The notes: generated by a model not told the origin, from the sequence alone. DNA of 64,000 nucleotides from Flavisolibacter ginsenosidimutans (GCF_007970805.1 NZ_CP042433.1:1736001-1800000), one strand, 5' to 3'; counted from the first letter of the stretch, positions 35,888-45,478 are shown. Program-made: numbers and translations.

Positions 35888-38650
35888 TTATTCAAACAAC
35901 CAATCAAGTTCTTTTTTTACACCGCCGGGAGCAAGACCCGCGTCGCGTGCCGGGAAAGGCTGCGCATCGGCCACAAAACCAAGTACAAGACAAATGCCTT
36001 TTGGCAAGTTCAGCGTATTGTTTCCAGCTTTAAAAGTAAAGGTGTGAACGTTCACCGGCGGCATTCCCGAAACAACTAACGCGTTGCTAAGTTTTGCTTC
36101 GGCCTGGCCGAAGTCGTTGGCACTGGCATCGGTTTCAAGCTGTGGCGGTTGCAGGTAGCGTGTGTCTTTTGAATCAAAATAACCCACCAAAACTTTCACT
36201 GGTGCTTTATTAGAAAACCGGATCGTTGTTCCATTGGTGATTTGTTTTGCCGTCGAAAGTTTCAATCCGTTCAGGCTCGAAAGTTCTTCAGCAAAATCTT
36301 TAATGTAGGTAGCCGTATCGCTGAACAACTCTTTGCCGGTAGCGATAGAATAAAAACCTTCCGGCTTTGTTTGCAACGTCACATCAGCGTTTTTAAGAAC
36401 GGTCTTTTGTTTGGCAACCGCGGCATTATTTGGCGATTTCAGCGAGTCAAGATTGCGTTTAAAATTCCTTAGCTCCTGTTGATAAAAGGGAAGCAGCTCT
36501 TCCCAGGTCTTGTTTTTGCCGTCGTTGCCACCAATAGGAATCTTGCGCTGGCCTGTCTGCATGCTGTTGGCGTAGAGATAGGTGTTCTTTGTCAGGTCAA
36601 CGAGCTTTTGAAAATACAACAGGCTCTTTTCAAGATGCGGTTGCGCTTTTTCCAAATCTTTTATATCGGCCGAATATTTATAGCGCAATACACGCAGAGC
36701 CGCTTCTGCTTTTTCCGCGTAATTGTTGGCAAGCGCATCGTAGATCAGCATGTCGTTGCGCAAGCGGTTAAATTCTTCGCCGTTCTTTTTTACGGATGCC
36801 GCTGCTTTCTCAATCGCCTCAACCGCTTTTCGTCCGTGCTCTTTCACATCGTTAATTACTTGGACCGGCGTTTCGCCAACGTGCTTCTCTCCTCTCCATT
36901 CCTTCTCCGCATATTCGGTGAGCATCTCTCCTTCCGGGCCTTCTGAATTGTACAGCAGCGTAAACAAACCGTAGCGGTAAGGATTGATCAGTTGCGTCAT
37001 GAACATGCCGAGCGTCAGCGTTTGCCGGTTGCCGTCGGTGATGCCAAAGCGCCTCAACAATTTGGGCGCAATCTGGCCCTGCTGCTCGTAGGCTTCTAAA
37101 ATATTTTTGGCTGCGTTGCTGCTTGTGCCGAACCTTTTTGAAAGCAAATTGGTCCAATAAACTTTTTCGTTTTCAACGTTTCGACCGGCTTTCCACGCAT
37201 AGCGGCTCCAGGCTTTGTACCAAATCCAGTCGCGGTCAATTTGCAAAAGCCGCGGTGATGTTTTGTCCGCCGTGTAAGGCCAGTCCCAATACGAAGCCTG
37301 CGGGTAAAGATGCAGGCCGTTTCCGTGGTGAACGTTGTGCATTGCCTCTACGCATTTCTGAATAAAATCGGGCGAGCCATAGCGAAAGGGTTCAAGGTTG
37401 GCGAGGATGTGTACGTTCTCAATTTGCACCGAACCAAGGCTTGCAAGCTGGCGGTGCAGCTCGGCCCAGGGGCCATGCGGCGTATAGGTTGTCAGCGCTT
37501 CGCCGTTGTATTTTGCTTCGGTATATAAATTTTTATAAAGCGGCAGCGCCGCGTGCATTACACTCGGCGCATCGCAGTCGTGCGCACGCAAAACAATGGG
37601 CGGCTCTTCGGTTTTGCCCAAGGCTTTCAACCCGTCTTTCACCCCGGGAATAATGGTTTTTGTAAACCAGTCAATGTCGTCCTGCCCCACGCCTTCCATT
37701 GCTTCGCCGAGTGCGCACATCAAACCCACGTTCGGATATTTCTCAACAAATGCTGCAATGGATTTGCGTGTGTAATCGGCTATAATCGGAATGATGTGCC
37801 GGTTGCGGTCTTGCGTCTTCAATCCATTGTGTTCGGCAAAGGGTTTTGACACAATGATGTTGTAAAACATTTGTATCACCCAAATACCTCGCTTGTCTGC
37901 TTCTTTTGTTAGAAAGGAAAAAATTTCTTCGTTCTTTTTGAAAGTTGCATCGTCCACTTCTACCGCGTAAGGATAGTCTTTCAGTTTTACCAGCGATGCG
38001 AAAGGGTGGCCGTTCCAGAGGTACAAAGAATTCATGCGGTTTTCTACCATAGAATCAAGCACACGAAGCCAAAGTTGCTTGTCGTAAAACCAGGGAAAAG
38101 TTTCGGGTGTGTAAGGATATTCGTAAACATTTCTTCCCGGCAAGTAAGTTGACTTTTGCAAGCCGATGCATTCACCGCGCAACACCATCTCCGGCGCATC
38201 GGTAAACAAAAGTTGCGAGGGTAGATTCCCGCCTGTTTTTATTCTGTCTGCCAGTTCGAGACAACCGTATAAAACACCGGAGTTATCGGTTCCGGAAATT
38301 AGGATCACACCGTTTTTTGCAGAAAGCAAAAAGCCTTCTTTGCCGGCTTTGCTGGCCGTATCAATTTTAAATACAGATGCGGCCTTACCCGCTAAAGCAT
38401 CGCTTCTTCTGCTCAAAATAAGCAGCGGCTTTGCGTTGCCGGTTTTTTTCACCTCCGTTGTTTGTGCCACGCTATAACCAATCGCTTTCAACGCTGTCGT
38501 TAACTTTTCGGCGCCAAACAAAATTCTTTTCGATGCGTTGACCGGCAGTAGAACGGTAATCCTTTTTTTAGGGACTTCTTGCGCACTCAGCGAAGGGCTA
38601 AAACAAAAACCAAGAAGGAAGGAGGTTGTATAGAGAAACAAGGTCTTCAT
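35888..38650 (-). CDS. Exported GH67/GH20-like TIM-barrel protein of unknown specificity
   Basis: 920 aa from ATG 38650 (MKTLFLYTTSFLLGFCFSPSLSAQ signal). Residues about 30-140 are an alpha-glucuronidase-type N-terminal domain (RILFGAEKLTTALKAIGY, LYGCLELADRI). A barrel follows with VLRGECIGLQKS, MVENRMNSLYLWNGH, KRGIWVIQMFYNI and GLMCALGEAMEGVGQDDID. The C-terminal 350 residues are helical (EAIEKAAASVKKNGEEFNRLRNDML) with a final sandwich. This domain set points to a uronic-acid-handling enzyme, but the family is not one I can name. It is probably the first gene of the locus as seen here. Confidence 0.65.
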   Translation of the reverse strand: MKTLFLYTTSFLLGFCFSPSLSAQEVPKKRITVLLPVNASKRILFGAEKLTTALKAIGYSVAQTTEVKKTGNAKPLLILSRRSDALAGKAASVFKIDTASKAGKEGFLLSAKNGVILISGTDNSGVLYGCLELADRIKTGGNLPSQLLFTDAPEMVLRGECIGLQKSTYLPGRNVYEYPYTPETFPWFYDKQLWLRVLDSMVENRMNSLYLWNGHPFASLVKLKDYPYAVEVDDATFKKNEEIFSFLTKEADKRGIWVIQMFYNIIVSKPFAEHNGLKTQDRNRHIIPIIADYTRKSIAAFVEKYPNVGLMCALGEAMEGVGQDDIDWFTKTIIPGVKDGLKALGKTEEPPIVLRAHDCDAPSVMHAALPLYKNLYTEAKYNGEALTTYTPHGPWAELHRQLASLGSVQIENVHILANLEPFRYGSPDFIQKCVEAMHNVHHGNGLHLYPQASYWDWPYTADKTSPRLLQIDRDWIWYKAWSRYAWKAGRNVENEKVYWTNLLSKRFGTSSNAAKNILEAYEQQGQIAPKLLRRFGITDGNRQTLTLGMFMTQLINPYRYGLFTLLYNSEGPEGEMLTEYAEKEWRGEKHVGETPVQVINDVKEHGRKAVEAIEKAAASVKKNGEEFNRLRNDMLIYDALANNYAEKAEAALRVLRYKYSADIKDLEKAQPHLEKSLLYFQKLVDLTKNTYLYANSMQTGQRKIPIGGNDGKNKTWEELLPFYQQELRNFKRNLDSLKSPNNAAVAKQKTVLKNADVTLQTKPEGFYSIATGKELFSDTATYIKDFAEELSSLNGLKLSTAKQITNGTTIRFSNKAPVKVLVGYFDSKDTRYLQPPQLETDASANDFGQAEAKLSNALVVSGMPPVNVHTFTFKAGNNTLNLPKGICLVLGFVADAQPFPARDAGLAPGGVKKELDWLFE

Positions 38651-39079
38651 ACGTTTTGCATCAATGTTTGGTTTGAGGTCGAGCGCAGAATTTCTAAGGT
38701 TCAAACGCAGCAAGGCCGCAACCGTCGGGAAGGAAAGATATTTTAGGAAAGTCTTCGAGCGTCATGCACTATCATGCAATGCAGCAGGCACTTACTGTAG
38801 GCAAGTAAGAGGAAAAGTTGTCGGAGAAAAATGCGGAAATCGCTGCCGCTGATTTAGCGCAAAAAATCGGCCGTCAAACAACTGGAATTAGTAAACGAGC
38901 GTCTTGATGTTTGCTGTGTAACCGAATAGCAAAGCCCGCAAAAATAAATTGCGGGCTTTGCTATTTTTGACATTCGTCCGTGTCGGAAAAGCGTTACAGA
39001 ATTCGAACCAATTTTTGAGAGATTTAGAAGCCGTAGCAGAATTTCTAAAACATTTTCATTCCTATTAAGACGGTTCGAT
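38651..39079. other. Gap between the pectin locus and the mobile island
   Basis: No convincing gene. A strong bidirectional terminator lies at 38925-38965. A short plus-strand frame ending at about 39066 (ALQNSNQFLRDLEAVAEFLK) looks mildly coding-like and may be a gene fragment. The island's left junction should be in this stretch, but no direct repeat with the right end was found by eye. Confidence 0.4.
38925..38965. terminator. Bidirectional rho-independent terminator
   Basis: AATAGCAAAGCCCGCAA (38925-38941) pairs perfectly over 17 bp with TTGCGGGCTTTGCTATT (38949-38965) around a seven-base loop, with a short T tract after it. It insulates the pectin locus from the island. Confidence 0.85.
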
Positions 39080-39192
39080 TCACGCCGGGGCTACCAAACC
39101 GGAATTTTTGAAAATGACTTCAAAAGTTCCGGTTTCTCTTTCCTCTACAACTCCCTTCAGGCGGGCACTTAGCGTAAAAACGGAATTCATTT
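39080..39192 (-). pseudogene. Out-of-frame C-terminal remnant of the left recombinase
   Basis: Reading the minus strand in the frame shifted by one from the annotated stop gives TLKMNSVFTLSARLKGVVEE and on to GLVAPA and TGA at 39080. This aligns with TTKINSVFQLNADLNSVSED in the right recombinase, showing that about 38 C-terminal residues were once in frame. A 17-bp stem (39096-39112 with 39119-39135, one mismatch) lies within it. Confidence 0.65.
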
Positions 39193-40683
39193 TTAAGGTT
39201 CGAGGTTGGTCAATTTTCTTGGAATAGTAAATCCCTTAGGAAAAATAGAAAATTGGAGTTTTTGTTTGTCCTTGTAATCGCTGGAAGTCCACATGGACGG
39301 GAGTTCCATGAGATAATCCGCTGAACGGGAGATGTATTTTTCAAGGTTCGAGGTCGAAAAAGTAGTCATGTTCACATAAGCATCCATTTCTTCCCTCTCC
39401 TTGCGAAACTTGAGCGAGAATTTCTCGTACAAATCGGCCTTTATTTCCTCGTTAATAAACCGTTCTTCCAAGCGTTCTATCTTTTCCTCCAACTCCTTTG
39501 ACTTCAGTTTGTACTGGCTTAGATGTTCTTCTCTTTCGGTATTCAGGGTCGTATAAATTTTGCGCAGTTGGAGCTTGTATAGGTCAACGTAATCCTCGTG
39601 AAGAGTAACCTCGTCAATAATTGTTTCGAAAAGGCTATGTAGCTTTTTAGCGCTGACGTTGCACGAACAAGTACTTCCGTTGTCACATTTGTAGTAGTAA
39701 AGGTTTTTGCTTTTTACGATGTAGCCCCGAAGGTTTTCTTTACAGTTATCGCACTTGATGAAAAGCTTGAGCGGAAGACTTTCGTTTAGCATATTGGCTT
39801 TGTAGCCACTTGGAATTTTTGCTTTTTCCTGGTTGGCTTTTAGGAAAAGCTCTTTCGAAATGAGTTTTTCGTGTTTGCCTTCCACCATTTCACCTTCCAA
39901 TAAAGAATGCGACAACATGCCGCAATAGAATGGGTTCTCCAAAATTTCACTCATTCTTTGATGAGACACTTTCAACCCTTGATTTTCTAATCGCTTAATG
40001 ATCTCAACCATTGTTATGCCTTCGTTGGCTTTCCAAATAAAGGCTTTGCGAAGCAGCCTGCCCTTCTCATTAATGGCAATAGACTTCTGGCCGTTGATGG
40101 TGATGTTATCATAACCCATTGGCGCACCACAGGGCCAAACGCCTTGCAAGAGCTTTTCCTTCATTCCGGCAATGGTCTTTTGCCGTCTAAGGTCATTATC
40201 GTACTGGCTAAACAGGAAAAGGATGTTCTGTTGCAGTACACCTGCCGGATTGTTGGTGTCAATGGGCTGCGTTACCGAAACGATCTGAATGCCCAAATCC
40301 CGAAGCTGACGGGAAAGCCAAATGGCGTTGTCTCCGGTGCGGCTGAAACGGTCAAGACTATACACAACAATCTTGAGCGATGAGAGTTTTTGCTTCTTGC
40401 AATATTCAATCAGCTTTTTAAATTCCTTACGTTCATCACTGGCTGCGGATTCATAAGTTCCTCCAAAGCAAGAAAGGATGTTGTAGCCATTTTTGATGGC
40501 ATACATCTCACACGCTTTCTTTTGAGTACCGAGGCTTAGGTTTCCCTCGGCTTGCTCCTTGGTAGAAACCCTGGTATAAATAACGCAGTTTTCAGTGGAA
40601 GCTATTTTTACGGTGCCTCCTTTGGCAAATTTTCCAAAGCCCACACCTACTTTCTGTTTTGATTTGATAGTTTTCTGGGACAT
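39193..40683 (-). CDS. Large serine recombinase (left), C-terminus frameshifted
   Basis: 496 aa from ATG 40683; the frame extends upstream only to a TTG. Resolvase domain: YTRVSTKEQ with the catalytic Ser, then YSLDRFSRTGDNA with the active-site Arg. A recombinase domain follows (GVWPCGAPMGYDN, RKAFIWKANEGITMVEI), then a zinc ribbon with CDNCKENLRG and CDNGSTCSC, and a long coiled coil (LKSKELEEKIERLEERFINEE). Such enzymes join attP and attB in one step. It ends at LEP because of an apparent one-base shift; the remaining homologous codons run on in another frame to 39080. Loss of this tail may or may not abolish function. Confidence 0.9.
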   Translation of the reverse strand: MSQKTIKSKQKVGVGFGKFAKGGTVKIASTENCVIYTRVSTKEQAEGNLSLGTQKKACEMYAIKNGYNILSCFGGTYESAASDERKEFKKLIEYCKKQKLSSLKIVVYSLDRFSRTGDNAIWLSRQLRDLGIQIVSVTQPIDTNNPAGVLQQNILFLFSQYDNDLRRQKTIAGMKEKLLQGVWPCGAPMGYDNITINGQKSIAINEKGRLLRKAFIWKANEGITMVEIIKRLENQGLKVSHQRMSEILENPFYCGMLSHSLLEGEMVEGKHEKLISKELFLKANQEKAKIPSGYKANMLNESLPLKLFIKCDNCKENLRGYIVKSKNLYYYKCDNGSTCSCNVSAKKLHSLFETIIDEVTLHEDYVDLYKLQLRKIYTTLNTEREEHLSQYKLKSKELEEKIERLEERFINEEIKADLYEKFSLKFRKEREEMDAYVNMTTFSTSNLEKYISRSADYLMELPSMWTSSDYKDKQKLQFSIFPKGFTIPRKLTNLEP

Positions 40684-40748
40684 GACTGCTGGTTTTGTTC
40701 TCTCAAATATATTGACAATCAATACATTATGCAAGAAAGTGGACTAAT

Positions 40749-40976
40749 TTAAGCTGCCTTTTGCAGTTCTCCGTTTTCCTCCTTGCAGAATACCTGATAA
40801 GAGATTAAGGCTAAGTCGTGCAGAGTAGTAATGATATTTTGAACTTGTTCGTCAGAAGCGTTCTTGAATTTCGGAAAGGAACGCACTTCGGCTTCGGTTA
40901 GAAACAGCTTAGATTCCTTCTTTTTATTGGCTTCATTTTGGTCCAGCCACTCTTGAAAATCTACAATTTTTGACAT
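40749..40976 (-). CDS. Small recombinase-associated protein, paralog family (left)
   Basis: 75 aa from ATG 40976, chosen because the base-for-base similarity with the right module runs up to this ATG and the TAGGTTTG promoter is just upstream. MSKIVDFQEWLDQNE, then LFLTEAEVRSFPKFKNASDEQVQNIITTLHDLALISYQVFCKEE: an N-terminal segment, a charged middle and a conserved helical core. It is homologous to the proteins at 59949-60194 and, more distantly, 60207-60506. No known domain recognised; a recombination-directionality or DNA-binding accessory role is a guess based on always preceding the recombinase. Confidence 0.75.
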   Translation of the reverse strand: MSKIVDFQEWLDQNEANKKKESKLFLTEAEVRSFPKFKNASDEQVQNIITTLHDLALISYQVFCKEENGELQKAA

Positions 40977-40991
40977 AGGTTGAATTTTAAG

Positions 40992-40999
40992 CAAACCTA
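40992..40999 (-). promoter_or_regulatory. TAGGTTTG -7 element of the left recombinase module
   Basis: Minus-strand TAGGTTTG fits the Bacteroidota TAnnTTTG -7 consensus, 15 bases before the small-gene ATG. The same sequence is at 59926-59933. No good -33 TTTG is visible. Confidence 0.5.
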
Positions 41000-41251
41000 T
41001 GAAGGCCCACTTTGGCACTGTCCGTTTTGGGAAGGTTTGGGCAGATTTGGGACAAGAAAGGTTCGAGAATTTTTAAAAAGAAACCCCTGTGAAAACAGGG
41101 GTCTGTATCGTCCTGAAAAAACCTTACAGATTAAAAGATAGTCCTGACATTTTCTTACAGTAGAATCTATCAGTCCTGATTTTAGTTTACATCCGAAGTT
41201 GATAGTCCTGCGTGGACTTTACACGGAGGACTTTTGCCGCTGCTAAAATAC

Positions 41252-42055
41252 TTACCCTTCTTTGTTTCCATTGATTGCATTTTTCCGGTAGGTTTTCCAG
41301 TGTTTTGTTAAGCCAACGTTTTCTGTGTGTGCTTTGTCTGGCGTCAGATAGCCAATGCTACTGTGTGGTCGTTTGCTGTTGTAAAGTGTGATGCTTTCCC
41401 CTACGACACTATTTGCCTGGTGGATATTTTGGAAGGTTCTACTCAAGTTAAATTCCTCTTTTAAAATGCCGTTGATCCTTTCGGCTACTGCATTCTCATA
41501 GGGGTCGCTTTTCTCCGTCATCGAGATAGCGACATGCGACGCTAAAAGAAGCTGCACATACGCAGTGCTGCAATACTGGATGCCCCGGTCAGAGTGGTGG
41601 ATTAATCCTTGCTTTGATGTTTTAGATCGTGTGCTCAGCGCCATCGCAAGTGCTTTTAAACAACCTTCTGTTTCCAGTGTGTCTTCCAGATTATAACCCA
41701 CGATCTTTTTGGAATAAGCATCCGTAATCAGCGATAGATAACAGAAACTTTTCGGCAAGGCGATATAAGTAATGTCGCTCACCCAAACTTGTTCTGAGCG
41801 TACCAGCTCCAGTTCCCGCACCAGGTTCGGATACTTTCGAAAGCGGTGCCGGGAGTTGGTGGTGCTTACTTTTCGCTTTCGTTTTTTGACGAGTAAGCCC
41901 TCTTCCATTAAAAGAGAAAAGAGCGCATCCCGGCCCATTTTGATGTGATGCTGAACAAAAAAGTCTTTGAGTAAGTACTGAAGTTTGCGGGTGCCAACTT
42001 TCGGCAACTCTCGTCGAATCAAGGCCACCTGCTTAAGCACCAACGCAGCCTCCAT
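41252..42055 (-). CDS. IS3-family transposase OrfB (left copy)
   Basis: 267 aa from its internal ATG, but normally made as a fusion with OrfA; the frame is open upstream to the slippery site. Integrase core DDE residues are in WVSDITYI, HHSDRGIQY and NAVAERINGILKEEF, a D, D(35)E arrangement. An HTH_21-like N-terminal helical segment (RRELPKVGTRKLQYLL) precedes it. Catalyses copy-and-paste transposition of IS3-type elements. Confidence 0.93.
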   Translation of the reverse strand: MEAALVLKQVALIRRELPKVGTRKLQYLLKDFFVQHHIKMGRDALFSLLMEEGLLVKKRKRKVSTTNSRHRFRKYPNLVRELELVRSEQVWVSDITYIALPKSFCYLSLITDAYSKKIVGYNLEDTLETEGCLKALAMALSTRSKTSKQGLIHHSDRGIQYCSTAYVQLLLASHVAISMTEKSDPYENAVAERINGILKEEFNLSRTFQNIHQANSVVGESITLYNSKRPHSSIGYLTPDKAHTENVGLTKHWKTYRKNAINGNKEG

Positions 42056-42165
42056 TGACTGTTTTTCTTTTCGCCAGCCGCCTTCGTAAAATGCCTGCCG
42101 TGTTTTACCAAACAGTTCGCACAGCTCCTGCAGGCTACCAAGAGCATAGTGCGCTTTTACAAAAC

Positions 42166-42546
42166 TTACTGTTTGGTACCAGACTTTTTTCTAATGTCGA
42201 CTCCGAGTTCTCTTTCGGCGATATCAATCATCGTTTCCAGGCAAATGATTTTGCACCTTGCTTCTTCCAGTTGCTTTTGCAGCTCCTTTTCGCCTTTACT
42301 CTTTGCTGCCGGAGGCAAATAATTTGCGTTGCTGATGGTGGGTTGTAAATCTTCCATTGCAGAAAAGTCGGAAGAATACTTCTTTACCCATTTGGAGATC
42401 ATGCTACCGCTGCCTTTTGGAAGTCCGTTTTTAGCTGCAATCTGCGCAAGCGTTTGTGAACTCGTGTGTACATCGTAAAGCACAGCCCGAACAACGGCCG
42501 GCGAATACTTCGACTTCGCGTTGCGCCGCTTCTTTTTTTCTTGCAT
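42166..42546 (-). CDS. IS3-family transposase OrfA (left copy)
   Basis: 126 aa. Helix-turn-helix region YSPAVVRAVLYDVHTSSQTLAQIAAKNGLPKGSGSMISKWVKKY binds the IS ends; a leucine-heptad segment (GEKELQKQLEEARCKIICLETMIDIAERELG) follows for oligomerisation. The last codons contain A_AAA_AAG for -1 slippage into orfB. Same protein as in the right copy. Confidence 0.93.
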   Translation of the reverse strand: MQEKKKRRNAKSKYSPAVVRAVLYDVHTSSQTLAQIAAKNGLPKGSGSMISKWVKKYSSDFSAMEDLQPTISNANYLPPAAKSKGEKELQKQLEEARCKIICLETMIDIAERELGVDIRKKSGTKQ

Positions 42547-42618
42547 TTTTACACCGCTTAGTGTAAAGCTATTCTAGGACAAGACAAAGTTCGATTTCTT
42601 TTTGGTTATTTGCCTTAC

Positions 42619-45051
42619 TCAAACCGGCAAGTAGACTTTAAACATTGATCCCAACCCAACCTTACTTTCTACTTCAATAAATCCGTTGTGATTTTCCACC
42701 ACTTTTTTTACAATGGAAAGCCCAACCCCGGTGCCACTATATTCAGCTTTGCCATGCAGCCGGGCAAACATTTGAAAGATTTTTTCGGCGTACTGTTGCT
42801 CAAAGCCAATACCATTGTCTTTAATTGCGATGCGATGGTAAACTTTATCGTTCTGTGTCAACTGATCGGCGGCAATGATGATTTGGGGCGGCACATTCTT
42901 TTTGCTGTATTTAAGCGCATTGCTCAGCAGGTTTTGAAAGAGTTGTTGAAGCTGTCTTCTGTTGCCTCTTACTACCGGAAGCTTCTCTACCTGAATTGTT
43001 GCCTTTTTCTCTTCAATGTCCAACTCTAAATCTTCCAATACGTTTTGCATTTTTTGGTTCAGGTCAATCGTTTCCAGTTCGTGTGGGCGCTGACTTACAT
43101 GGGAATAAAGGAGTAGATCATCGATTAAATTGTTCATGCGCTGGGTCGCATTTTCAATGCGGTGAAACGACCGAATTTCTTCTTCCTGCAAGTGGATGCT
43201 CAGTTGGTCTTTTAACTGATGGGTGTAAAAATGAATCTTGCGAACCGGCTCCTTCAGATCATGTGAGGCGGCATGGGCAAACTCCTCCAAGTTTTGGTTG
43301 GAGCGATTCAGTTCTTTGTTCTTGTTTTCCAGCTCCAGGGTTCTTTCCTCTACCCGTAGCTGAAGATCGGCTTCGCTTTCTTCCAGTTTTTTTCGGGCAA
43401 GCACTTGTTCGGTTACATCCACCGAAATTGTGATGACGCCTACGATTTCACCATCACCGTCACGATAGGCCTGGTAAACAAAGTTCTGGTAAACAGTTTC
43501 CCACTTGCCGCCACGAAGCAGTTCCACTGGACGCTCATTGGCGTAGAAAGGATCGCCCGTTCGATACACCTCCTGCATCACCCCTTCCAAGCCTTGACCA
43601 GCGGCATCGGGAAGCGCCTCGAAGACCGGTTTATTCATTACCTGCTCCCGTGGCTTGCCCCAAAGATTGATCATGGCTTCGTTAGCAATGTTAATCACGT
43701 ATGTTGGCCCCAAAAGAATGCACATCGCGACTGGCGCTTGCAGGATCATGGTGCGTAGCTGGAGCTCACTTTTTCGAATGGCGTCTTCAGCTTGTTTGAT
43801 TTCTGTAATGTCACGCGTAGTACCTGCAATAGCCTCCACCTCGCCATTTTCATCAAGAACAGGGACAAAGATGTAATCGTAGAGGCGCTTGCCAAGCGTC
43901 GCATGTGGAAAGTGAACCTCTCCTCGAATGGGCTTTTTGGTCGTTACCACCTGATCGATCTCTCGGTGGTGCATCTCGGTGTGCCAGGGTTCATAGCCGT
44001 TCTCCGGTAACCCTTTTCCAATGGCCTGGTCCCAGGTTTTGCCCCACATCGTTAGCAATGCTTCGTTTGCATACGTAAAGCGGTAGTTCAGGTCAAACAC
44101 GTAAATCAGGTCTGGCGTGTTTGACGTGATGGTTTCATAGAGCCGCTTTTGCCGCTCTGTTTCTTCCATGGCGGCACGAAGCGCTTCTTCACTTTCTTCC
44201 ATCCGTTTTCGAGCAGTAACTTGTTCGGTCACGTCATGTGAGATAGTAAAGACGCCCGTAACTTCTTCGCTGTTCTTATCGTAATAGGGCTGATAGACTA
44301 AATTGAAGTAGTGCAGTTCTTTCCTGCCGTTTGCAAGGGACGTTACTGGCACTTCCTGCGCAATGAATGGTTTGCCGGAACTGCGCACTTGATCAAAGAG
44401 CTCAATAATGCCCTGACCTGCCAATTCGGGAAGCCCTTCAAGGATTGGTTTGCCAATGATCTCCTGCGGGCCTTTCCCCCAGAGTTCAAACGCTGCCTCG
44501 TTTGCCAGTTCTAATACATAATCAGTGCCGTTCACAATGCCAACGACGATGGGGGCGTGCATAAAAAGGCTAAAGACTTTCTCCACGCCTTCCATGTGAA
44601 TCTCTCGCTGCGCAGACTTTATCTGTGCGGTGATGTCTTCTGCCGTATGAATGATGTATGCGATTTCCCCTTCGTCATTAAACACCGGCTGGTTGCTTGC
44701 CCGCCAATACTTCTCCGTAAAGACGCCATCGTCATTCGGTAGGTCGTAGCGCTGAATGGGAAGGTGGTGTATTTCTTTGTAGCGCAACACATGATCCAAG
44801 GAGGAACGCAGGTTGCTGACACCGTTGTCGGTGGGGTCTGAAGGGTTTCCCGGATGCGCTTCAAAGAGGGGCCTTCCAATGACATCTTCTTTTGTCATAC
44901 CCACATCGTGAAGACGTTGTGGCGAAGCGGCTAAAATTGTAAACAGCGGCGGATTAGCCGCAAGGAGCAAGTTGTGGCCGGCAAGCGCCTCAAAGAGCCG
45001 AACGTAAGCAGCTCTTTCTGCCGGATCGGAAAGAAAGGAATCGTAGGTCAT
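42619..45051 (-). CDS. Multi-PAS sensor histidine kinase
   Basis: 810 aa from ATG 45051 (MTYDSFLSDPAERAAYVRLFEAL). Four PAS/PAC units follow one another, each ending in an ITxDVTEQV- or DITEIKQAE-type boundary; no membrane segment is seen, so it is probably soluble. HisKA has the phosphoacceptor His in FAHAASHDLKEPVRKI. HATPase has NLLSNALKYSK, DNGIGFE and GTGVGLSIVKK. No response regulator is adjacent, so the partner is unknown. It is the first interior gene next to the left IS and may sense redox or ligand cues. Link to the copper genes is not supported by sequence. Confidence 0.92.
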   Translation of the reverse strand: MTYDSFLSDPAERAAYVRLFEALAGHNLLLAANPPLFTILAASPQRLHDVGMTKEDVIGRPLFEAHPGNPSDPTDNGVSNLRSSLDHVLRYKEIHHLPIQRYDLPNDDGVFTEKYWRASNQPVFNDEGEIAYIIHTAEDITAQIKSAQREIHMEGVEKVFSLFMHAPIVVGIVNGTDYVLELANEAAFELWGKGPQEIIGKPILEGLPELAGQGIIELFDQVRSSGKPFIAQEVPVTSLANGRKELHYFNLVYQPYYDKNSEEVTGVFTISHDVTEQVTARKRMEESEEALRAAMEETERQKRLYETITSNTPDLIYVFDLNYRFTYANEALLTMWGKTWDQAIGKGLPENGYEPWHTEMHHREIDQVVTTKKPIRGEVHFPHATLGKRLYDYIFVPVLDENGEVEAIAGTTRDITEIKQAEDAIRKSELQLRTMILQAPVAMCILLGPTYVINIANEAMINLWGKPREQVMNKPVFEALPDAAGQGLEGVMQEVYRTGDPFYANERPVELLRGGKWETVYQNFVYQAYRDGDGEIVGVITISVDVTEQVLARKKLEESEADLQLRVEERTLELENKNKELNRSNQNLEEFAHAASHDLKEPVRKIHFYTHQLKDQLSIHLQEEEIRSFHRIENATQRMNNLIDDLLLYSHVSQRPHELETIDLNQKMQNVLEDLELDIEEKKATIQVEKLPVVRGNRRQLQQLFQNLLSNALKYSKKNVPPQIIIAADQLTQNDKVYHRIAIKDNGIGFEQQYAEKIFQMFARLHGKAEYSGTGVGLSIVKKVVENHNGFIEVESKVGLGSMFKVYLPV

Positions 45052-45223
45052 AAAGGATGATCGTGAAGATAAACAGAAGCGTTGTATTTCATCCTTCAGT
45101 AAGTTCAATTCGTAGTAACGGCATTGAGAAAAATTAATGTGGTGTTCGAGCAAAACCCTCTATCCATTATCTAAAACAGAAGCTACCACCGCAGCTTTTC
45201 ATTTACATAACGTTTAGTCGCAG

Positions 45224-45328
45224 AATATAGACCTCAAAAAACTCGAACTTTTTTCTGGTCAGTTTTACCCGTAATACCCAATATGGGACATAAATCCCGT
45301 AAATCTTTGAGCAAAAGATCAGAGTTTT
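45224..45328. repeat. Left terminal inverted repeat of the reverse-transcriptase cassette
   Basis: AATATAGACCTC, then ACTCGAACTTTTTTCTGGTC, and onward to CAGAGTTTTC. The reverse complement of 47579-47685 matches over about 105 bases with scattered mismatches. The paired repeats bound a 2.46-kb unit containing the RT gene and its upstream structured region. Confidence 0.85.
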
Positions 45329-45478
45329 CAACCATTGGGCTTGGGATTATGAATTGTTCTCTTTATACATCTGAGCCTAAATTCAAAAAGTCGGGTGGAT
45401 AAAAATAGAAGAAAGAAATAATCTGATTTACTATCTTAGGCCTGCACAGGCAATTAGGCCGATGGTATTGGGTTAAAG

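Larger units (their letters stand above)
41104..42586 (-). mobile_element. IS3-family insertion sequence, left copy
   Basis: 1483 bp, apparently identical to 58339-59821 and in the opposite orientation. Outer ends are TGTCTTGTCCTAGAATAGC (at 42586) and, at the other end, TGTATCGTCCTGAAAAAACC (from 41104); aligned as inverted repeats they match at 18 of 26 positions and both begin TGT. It has orfA and orfB joined by a -1 frameshift signal A_AAA_AAG at 42184-42190. No target duplication is seen. Four iterated end repeats lie at 41104-41224. Confidence 0.88.

Noticed and set aside
38975..39066. tRNA-like antisense segment with AGAATTCGAACC
   Set aside because: No cloverleaf can be built; T-stem mismatches and no acceptor partner.
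39071..39095. Apparent tRNA 3' end (GGTTCGATTCACGCC then GGGGCTACCA)
   Set aside because: The T stem does not pair and no 5' half exists; the bases encode the shifted C-terminus of the left recombinase, ending at TGA 39080.
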